Assembly (NCBI GenBank): GCA_964445695.1
Contig: CAYULF010000007.1
Coordinates: 124,001-188,000, forward strand
Source: JAUIKM01 sp964445695
GTDB lineage: Bacteria > Bacteroidota > Ignavibacteria > Kapaibacteriales > UBA7675
Reading direction: 5' to 3'
DNA: 64,000 bases
Shown: in pieces, positions 58,912-64,000 of the stretch
Layout: each line of letters opens with the position of its first letter
How positions within the stretch are numbered: position 1 is the stretch's first letter
The notes under the pieces: generated by a model
Seen by the model: the letters and a program-made list of their open reading frames with translations, nothing else
The model's database searches: none
Told to the model about the DNA's origin: nothing
Made by a program: the position numbers and the translations under genes

Positions 58912-61206
58912 TCAGAGATACAGGCGGTACAAAAAGCGCAGCGAGCGCCCGGGTTCGGGCATGACGTGCCGCACCCGATTTAAGTGCCGCCGATATTCGC
59001 GGTCGAGCAAATTGGAGACATTAATATTGACGGCGTGCAGAGCGCCCATCCAGGAGATGTTCCAGCCGGAAAAGAAGTCGACCACGACATAACCCGCCGT
59101 CGGAGTCTCAAACTCACCGGTGCGATTCTGTTCGGCCGCGGCTGTCAGGCGCAGTCCAAACTCTCCCCTACCCAGCTGACGAGCGGCCTCAAAATGCAAA
59201 CTTGCAGGCGGAATCATCGGCAGATAACCGCCGTCGGTCAGCTCGCCGTTCACAAACGCGAGGTTTGCCGTAAAGTGCCAGACTTCGTCGATCATCAGCC
59301 CCGCCTGTAATTCCGCGCCCGTCATGACCGCATCGGCTCCGGTGAACTGATACAGGTACAAGTCGCCGCGGCGAGTGCTGCGCTCGCCGGTGTTGCGCGG
59401 GTAGATGTAGCCTGTAAACGAATTGCGAAAAGCGGTCAGACCGGCGTGCACGTGTTCGCTCCTGAACGCCAGCCCGGCTTCAAGTCCCAACCCACGCTCC
59501 GCCTGCAAATCGGCATTGCCGACCTCAAACGAATACGCCGCCAGGTGCGGCCCTTCCGAAAACAACTCTTCCCCCGTCGGCGGCCTGAAGGAGGACATTG
59601 CAGCTGCATGAAATGACAAACCGGCAATTGGTTTTGTCCGCGCTTCCAGCGCAGCGGACACACCGCTGAACGTGCGCTTGCGAATGCTGCCGACGGTCCG
59701 TGAAATCTTCTCCTCCGCCGGATCGATGACGTGCAGATCAGCGCGCAAGGCAGCCTGCAACGTGAGCGCGGAAAGATGCAGCGCCTGTACCGCCGTGACA
59801 GCCAGGCCCTGCTCTATTGCATCGCTGGTTGAAACGAGTCCGTCGTAGCGCCGATCGCTGCGCGTGTACTCAATGCCGAACGTGCCGCCGCGCAGATATT
59901 CGCCGTCGGCCGTCAACATTTGCAAACCGGACTGCAGCGAACGACGCTGAAACAGCACGGCGGCCGCGCCGCTCGCTTCAAATTCAAAGTGTTCGTAGGA
60001 CTGCATTGAAACGTCTGCTCGCAGTACGTTGATCAGGTCGGTCGACGGCTGCCAGTCTGCGCGCGCCTCAAGTCCATAGCGATCAAGTTCAATTGTGGCA
60101 CCGCCGGGATGCCCGGCTTCGGGGTCGGGCGGGATGCCGTACTCGCTGTGGTACATATTTACGGCCGCGCCGGCACTACCGCGGCTGCCGTGGAGCGCAG
60201 CGCCGAACGATCCGGCCCGCGTGTCGATCTGAGTATTGTCCAGCACACCCAGGGGCGTACTGATGTCGCGTGCGGAACGCAGACTGAAATCGCCTCGCAA
60301 CGCAAAAGGCCCGGCCGGGCCCTGCAGGCGCACGGCGGCGGACGCTCCGGCGTTTACGGATTCGCCCTGCAAGGTAAGTTCGCCGCCGATCGTGGCCGGC
60401 ATCGAACGCGGAATCTTTTCGCGCTGAACATTTACAACTCCGCCCAGAGCCTGTGAAGCATACAACAAAGCGCGCGGCCCGCGAATCACCTCGACATTGA
60501 CGGCGTGCAGCGGTTCTATGGCGACGGCGTGATCGGCGGATGATGCCGAGAGATCTCCGGTACCCGTTCCATCTTCCAGCAACAGCAGTCGGTCGCCGCC
60601 GAGGCCTCGCAGAACGGGCCGGGCGGGGGCCGGTCCCATCGACTGTTCGGCAATTCCCGGTTCATCGCGCAAAGTCTGGGCCATGGTAATCCCGAGCCGG
60701 TCACGCAGGGCCGCTCCCTCCAGCCGCAGGACGGCGTCATCGGGAGCCGAGCTTGTCGATTTATCGGCGGACACAACCAACTCATCCGTTTGAAAACCCG
60801 CCGGCCGCAGCTCGATGCTTACCCGGATTGTGTCGCGCTCGTCAATGTTTAACTGCAGTTGCGCATCGTGAAATCCGATGCGCCGCACATGCAGTTCACA
60901 CACACCGGAGGGCAAACCGTCAAGCACAAATTCACCGTTTTCATCGCAGGACACACCGCGTTCCAGTCGCGGCAGCCATACGGTGGCAAAACCGACGCCG
61001 TCGCTGCCGTCCGTCGCCGTAACCCGGCCGATCAACACGTGCCTGGCCTGCATCAAAGGCTCCGCGGCATGCACGTACAATGTTGAGCCAACAATCGCGA
61101 TAAAACAACACAGAGTGTTAAACAATACGCGGTTCCCGAAGCGTAAGGAAAATTCGGGCCGGTCTGAAAAACGACCGGCCCGATATCTGGTATTCAGCCG
61201 TTTCAC
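58912..61206 (-). CDS. TonB-dependent outer-membrane receptor, ZnuD-like
   Basis: 764 residues. Signal region, then a carboxypeptidase-regulatory-like domain (GRVTATDGSDGVGFATVWLPRL...DENGEFVLDGLPSG), then the plug: DELVVSADKS, RDEPGIAEQSMGPAPARPVLRGLGGDRLLLLEDG, SADHAVAIEPLHAVNVEVIRGPRALLYASQALGGVVNV. The RGLGGDR...DHAVAIEPL...RGP pattern is close to zinc receptors of the ZnuD type. A barrel of about 450 residues ends in LRFLYRLYL. Coupled (4 bp) to a metal-binding-like lipoprotein. Zinc or another divalent metal is the likely cargo. Confidence 0.83.
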   Translation of the reverse strand: MKRLNTRYRAGRFSDRPEFSLRFGNRVLFNTLCCFIAIVGSTLYVHAAEPLMQARHVLIGRVTATDGSDGVGFATVWLPRLERGVSCDENGEFVLDGLPSGVCELHVRRIGFHDAQLQLNIDERDTIRVSIELRPAGFQTDELVVSADKSTSSAPDDAVLRLEGAALRDRLGITMAQTLRDEPGIAEQSMGPAPARPVLRGLGGDRLLLLEDGTGTGDLSASSADHAVAIEPLHAVNVEVIRGPRALLYASQALGGVVNVQREKIPRSMPATIGGELTLQGESVNAGASAAVRLQGPAGPFALRGDFSLRSARDISTPLGVLDNTQIDTRAGSFGAALHGSRGSAGAAVNMYHSEYGIPPDPEAGHPGGATIELDRYGLEARADWQPSTDLINVLRADVSMQSYEHFEFEASGAAAVLFQRRSLQSGLQMLTADGEYLRGGTFGIEYTRSDRRYDGLVSTSDAIEQGLAVTAVQALHLSALTLQAALRADLHVIDPAEEKISRTVGSIRKRTFSGVSAALEARTKPIAGLSFHAAAMSSFRPPTGEELFSEGPHLAAYSFEVGNADLQAERGLGLEAGLAFRSEHVHAGLTAFRNSFTGYIYPRNTGERSTRRGDLYLYQFTGADAVMTGAELQAGLMIDEVWHFTANLAFVNGELTDGGYLPMIPPASLHFEAARQLGRGEFGLRLTAAAEQNRTGEFETPTAGYVVVDFFSGWNISWMGALHAVNINVSNLLDREYRRHLNRVRHVMPEPGRSLRFLYRLYL

Positions 61207-61688
61207 TGAACAACTACCAGCGGCAGCGGCAGGGAAACGTAGTCGGCATGCCCTTCGTGCAGCAAGGAAACGGTCAGGTCTGCACTACCCTCCTGTTTGC
61301 CGCTGAGCGTGAAGCTGTATGCCTCCGAATCAATCCCGGAGACTTCAGCCCTGGAGTCGTCATCGACTTCAATGCTCAACTCGAGAACTTCATCGCCATG
61401 TGGAATCTCAATGTCTCCGTCTTCGAGGATAAACTGAACGGAATAGTCAACTGCATCATCGACATTGAGCGTCAGGCTGCCGGTTATCATATTGTCCTGC
61501 AAACGCAGTACTTCCGTGCCGTCGACTGAAATCACCAGGCCGACAGCCTCAAAGTGCTCGTCATCCACATGGTGATCATCGTCGTCGTCACAGGACGTCA
61601 TGAATGTCAATGTCAGAGCTGCAATCACAAGAGTCTGCGCAAAACGACAACGTGCGCCGGGGCGCGGCGCGAAGGTCGAAACTTTCAT
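61203..61688 (-). CDS. Lipoprotein with DDDDHH metal-binding-like stretch
   Basis: 161 residues from ATG 61688. Signal peptide ending in lipobox MTSC, followed at once by DDDDDHHVDDEHFEAVGLVISVDG, a His/Asp cluster suited to divalent metal ions. The rest is two beta-rich repeats (VQFILEDGDIEIPHG; DSEAYSFTLSGKQEGSADLTVSLLHEGHADYVSLPL). Such lipoproteins adjoin TonB receptors in FCB-group genomes. It overlaps the receptor gene by ATGA. Likely a metal chaperone on the outer membrane; inferred. Confidence 0.68.
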   Translation of the reverse strand: MKVSTFAPRPGARCRFAQTLVIAALTLTFMTSCDDDDDHHVDDEHFEAVGLVISVDGTEVLRLQDNMITGSLTLNVDDAVDYSVQFILEDGDIEIPHGDEVLELSIEVDDDSRAEVSGIDSEAYSFTLSGKQEGSADLTVSLLHEGHADYVSLPLPLVVVQ

Positions 61689-61962
61689 TATTGAGTACCT
61701 CAATGATGGCGAGCCGCGAAACTCGCACGGTAAAACACATGGTGGGATCGGGGCGTACAATTGTTCGCCGCCGGATTAAACAGGTCGGGTAACTTTCAAC
61801 AGCGTACACAAGCGGCTTTGATTCCGGCACGTGCGACGCTGGAAAGCGGGACAAACGCAGACGCGAGCAACACAGACTGCGGGCCGTATGCAGCACAGAG
61901 CAGCATACAGACGACAGTACTTGCCGAAATCGGATCGTGTTGGCGTTGGTTAAGAGGATGTG

Positions 61963-62355
61963 TTAAACAAGCGGCGGGCCGCGCGCAAGGTCGGCAGGCA
62001 GCGCCCGGGTGATCGAGGTAAAATCGGGCCGGTCGCCCATTGCAACGAGGCTGCAAACAAATACAGGTGCGGCAACCTCGGCGAAAATCTGTTTGCCGTA
62101 AAATTGGCAAATCAAACAGTGATCCGGTGCGGACTTCAGGTCCTGAGTATCTATAAGATACAACCTGTCCGCCGACAGTTCGTTCGTCGGTGCAAGAACC
62201 GAACATTCGTGAACATGCCCCGGATGTGTATGCGGCACGCGACAGTCTGCGTCCGTGTGGCTGTGGAACGACGTAAGCACCACGGCCAGAGCGACGTAAG
62301 CAGTCGTCAGGACAGCAGAAGTTAAACGCAGTATGTGTTTGCGGCGTAGCAGCAT
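61963..62355 (-). CDS. His/Cys-rich small membrane protein of metal-uptake operon
   Basis: 130 residues. One N-terminal membrane helix (LTSAVLTTAYVALAVVLTSF), then SFHSHTDADCRVPHTHPGHVHECSV and, later, HCLICQFYG. The density of His and Cys after the helix suggests metal binding in the periplasm. First gene of the cluster with the lipoprotein and receptor; a 274-bp gap (61689-61962) separates it from them and holds nothing recognisable. No firm family. Confidence 0.62.
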   Translation of the reverse strand: MLLRRKHILRLTSAVLTTAYVALAVVLTSFHSHTDADCRVPHTHPGHVHECSVLAPTNELSADRLYLIDTQDLKSAPDHCLICQFYGKQIFAEVAAPVFVCSLVAMGDRPDFTSITRALPADLARGPPLV

Positions 62356-62393
62356 GCGGATGAGGTACGTCGTGTCACAACTAACAGAGGAAC

Positions 62394-62455
62394 AATTGTC
62401 GACACAATTTGACAGGCGACGGACATGCGAGCGATGTTATTGTTGTCGCAGCAAT
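62394..62455. promoter_or_regulatory. Two dyads upstream of the metal-uptake operon
   Basis: AATTGTCGACACAATT (62394-62409; arms AATTGT/ACAATT) and a related ATTG...CAAT dyad (62439-62455), 39 and 84 bp before the start at 62355. Fur/Zur-family operators are AT-rich dyads in such positions; no match to a known box is claimed. Confidence 0.4.
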
Positions 62456-62644
62456 TCTAATCGCGCCACGGGATGTAAACACTTAAACAAGCGGATCGGG
62501 TGCAAAAAGTTCAGAGATTCACAAACGGCGAGCTGTGCATACGGCGACTAACAAGAGGGTCAGGAAAAGCAAGCGACCACCTACAAACGATACAATTGCA
62601 CGGCACTCGGAACTGAAAGGGGCGCGCGGCGGTGTATAAAAAAC

Positions 62645-62750
62645 GTTATCCCCGCAGCGCAGTAACTTATCGTGGGCAGCGACGAAACTTCGGGCGACAA
62701 GCCGGCCGCCCCACATTTCCTTCCACGACAACAAACGCTACGGGGATAAC
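62645..62750 (-). ncRNA. Candidate structured RNA, 106 nt, minus strand
   Basis: On the minus strand, GTTATCCCCGTAGCG (62750-62736) pairs with CGCTGCGGGGATAAC (62659-62645) as a 15-bp stem with one G-U. Inside it TCGTGG/CCACGA, GGGCG/CGCCC and CGAA/TTCG can form further stems, a branched fold. On the plus strand the wobble becomes a C-A mismatch, favouring minus-strand RNA. It matches none of the riboswitch or housekeeping RNA motifs I can recall. Confidence 0.35.
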
Positions 62751-62849
62751 CACCCACACACAGATTGATACAAATGTTGATTAACAATTGCTTGTTAAAT
62801 CAACCGCGGGCAATATACAACGTGGGGCGGCACAATACTACTGCCAGAC

Positions 62850-63081
62850 ATTGGTAATCGTTAGGTAAGCAGAACTACGTAAACAATGCCTCGCCGCTTG
62901 CACTTGTCGGGACCAATTGGGTAATTCTTGGGTAGGCATCAATTCGTCCCTTGCTGCAGGACTCCGGAGCGAGCGCGTTGCTTTTTCGTCCAAAAACGCG
63001 CAAAAAAGCCGATTTAACAGTTGTATGCGGGGATTTAACGGGACGCGACTGCCGAAAGGAACTGGGTATAAGTTGGGTAAG
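62850..63081. repeat. Three tandem TGGGTA-type direct-repeat pairs
   Basis: TTGGTAATCGTTAGGTAAG (62851-62869), TTGGGTAATTCTTGGGTAGG (62917-62936) and CTGGGTATAAGTTGGGTAAG (63062-63081): each has two half-sites about 11 bp apart. No gene lies in 62356-63140. Likely regulator binding sites; which regulator is unknown. Confidence 0.5.
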
Positions 63082-63140
63082 AATCAGCCGCCAAGAGTTC
63101 TTGCCGCACTCCGGACAGGCGATAAAAATCGGCGGGAATT

Positions 63141-64000
63141 CTATAATCGCTCCAAAAATGTGACCAGGCTTTCGTCGGCCTTGAGACCCAGTTTGCGGCG
63201 GATGCGTTTGCGGTGGGTGTAAACGGTCTGGGGCGAGATAAAAAGCATGCCGGCGATTTCCTTGGTTTCGAGACGCATTTTCATGAGCGCACAGATTTTG
63301 CTTTCCGTGGCGGTGATCTCCGGCTGCTCGCGCATGAGTTTTTCGAGGAATTCAGCCTGGAGGCTGCCGAGCACACCTTCGAGCTGTTCCCACTTGTAGT
63401 CAATTTCCATGCCTTCCTGGATGTAGCGGCGCACGTCGGCGCTGAGCTTGCGTTTGTCCAGGTCGGAAAACCGATCGATGGAGTCGATGTAGGTTTTTAT
63501 TTTGCCGAGCACCTCGTTCTTCTGCCAGAGGTGCAGTGCGCGCAGCTCGGCTTCCTTGGACTTGCGTTGGTTTTCGTGCTCCAGGGAGATCAACTGGGAC
63601 TTGAGCGACTCGGCTTCGCGCGACATGCGTTCGCGCTCGGCACGGCCTTCGATCTCATCGATGCTGCGTTGGCGGTGCGCGCCGCGGACGGCGTCGTTCT
63701 GGTGCAGGTGTTCCTTGTAATGCTCAAAAGCCTTGTGGAAATCGCGCTGGCGTTCGTAGTAATTGGACAGCAGCTCGTGGATTGAGCTCATCAGCGTCGG
63801 GTTGTTGTGCGCCTCGTCAATGTCGAGCGCGGCCTTGAGGTTGCTGAGCGTTTTGGCGTCGTCGCGCATCAGCGAGTAGACATCAGCTTTGCGCAGATAA
63901 ATACAGGGCACAAGGAAATTATCCTGATCGAGGACGGATTTGCCGAGCGAATCGGCGCGTTCGAGGAATTCAACGGCCTGATCAAAGCGCTGCAAACGCG
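63141..64000 (-). CDS. TPR-LuxR family regulator, 3' part
   Basis: About 286 residues within the window; the start is outside. Tetratricopeptide-like helical repeats fill the first part (FDQAVEFLERADSLGKSVL; KTLSNLKAALDIDEAH; DFHKAFEHYKEHLHQ), then a coiled coil (Glu/Lys/Arg-rich), then a LuxR-type HTH (TATESKICALMKMRLETKEIAGMLFISPQTVYTHRKRIRRKLGL). Such proteins in FCB-group bacteria are regulators that respond through the TPR domain. Nothing in the window identifies its targets, although the direct repeats just downstream are candidates. Confidence 0.85.
   Translation of the reverse strand, partial: RLQRFDQAVEFLERADSLGKSVLDQDNFLVPCIYLRKADVYSLMRDDAKTLSNLKAALDIDEAHNNPTLMSSIHELLSNYYERQRDFHKAFEHYKEHLHQNDAVRGAHRQRSIDEIEGRAERERMSREAESLKSQLISLEHENQRKSKEAELRALHLWQKNEVLGKIKTYIDSIDRFSDLDKRKLSADVRRYIQEGMEIDYKWEQLEGVLGSLQAEFLEKLMREQPEITATESKICALMKMRLETKEIAGMLFISPQTVYTHRKRIRRKLGLKADESLVTFLERL

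Noticed and set aside
62645..62750. SRP RNA or cobalamin riboswitch
   Set aside because: GGAAGGAA is present but not in the SRP loop context, and no B12-box consensus could be found near the TonB operon.

Overview
This window looks like a chromosomal scaffold from an uncultivated member of the Bacteroidota/Chlorobiota (FCB) group. The clues are a giant surface protein ending in a T9SS-type sorting tail, a TAnnTTTG-type promoter candidate in front of rpsT, an OMPP1/FadL-type barrel, an ECF sigma factor paired with a membrane anti-sigma-like protein, and a ZnuD-like TonB receptor. Host DNA is GC-rich. Two stretches are clearly AT-richer: 13.8-37.6 kb and about 37.7-41.8 kb. A run of exactly 100 N at 43963-44062 is a scaffold gap inside a repeat.

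Left host block (1-13.8 kb): the 3' end of lgt, an S9 peptidase, a DUF1232 protein, a GNAT acetyltransferase, an RlpA-like lipoprotein, a membrane protein, a sugar-type ABC permease overlapping nadD, an isolated nuoF, a family 2 glycosyltransferase, a Tyr-rich lipoprotein coupled to an OMPP1-like barrel, a lipoprotein, rpsT and tRNA-Arg(ACG).

Integrated element (13765-37621, about 23.8 kb): a provirus in the 3' half of tRNA-Arg, bounded by a 45-bp perfect direct repeat. It has a leftward lysogeny module (repressor-like gene, three small genes, two of them for membrane proteins, tyrosine integrase). A divergent switch region carries an 11-bp inverted operator-like pair. A rightward early module holds an HTH protein, a DUF669-like protein, a TOPRIM-SF3 primase-helicase and a GAF-like membrane protein. 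Next comes an iteron array (8 copies of a 9-mer), which is the likely origin. A long, tightly overlapping leftward late operon fills 23.3-37.35 kb: helical proteins, a transglutaminase-like protease, a 1246-aa CHAP/coiled-coil protein, a glycine-zipper protein, a basic membrane protein, three putative capsid-size beta-rich proteins, a trimeric spike, a tail-anchored GH24 lysozyme, a zinc ribbon, a RecA-fold ATPase and a J-domain protein. I find no terminase, portal, tape-measure, tail tube or sheath gene. The most economical reading is a temperate, tailless, membrane-containing icosahedral virus of an undescribed group. This is the main discovery candidate.

Island next to attR (37.7-41.8 kb): an AT-rich trio of membrane proteins, two of them tandem paralogues with pentapeptide repeats.

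Right host block (41.9-64 kb): ECF sigma and anti-sigma/barrel fusion, repeat/gap region, 1384-aa T9SS cargo-like protein, DUF3052, two-TM potassium channel, barrel protein, Tat-exported flavin amine oxidase, GNAT, sugar epimerase, APS/PAPS reductase, topA, a metal-uptake operon (His-rich protein, DDDDHH lipoprotein, ZnuD-like receptor) with upstream dyads, a possible structured RNA and direct-repeat motifs, and the 3' part of a TPR-LuxR regulator. Coordinates and translations were checked by eye; family assignments rest on motif recognition, not on searches.
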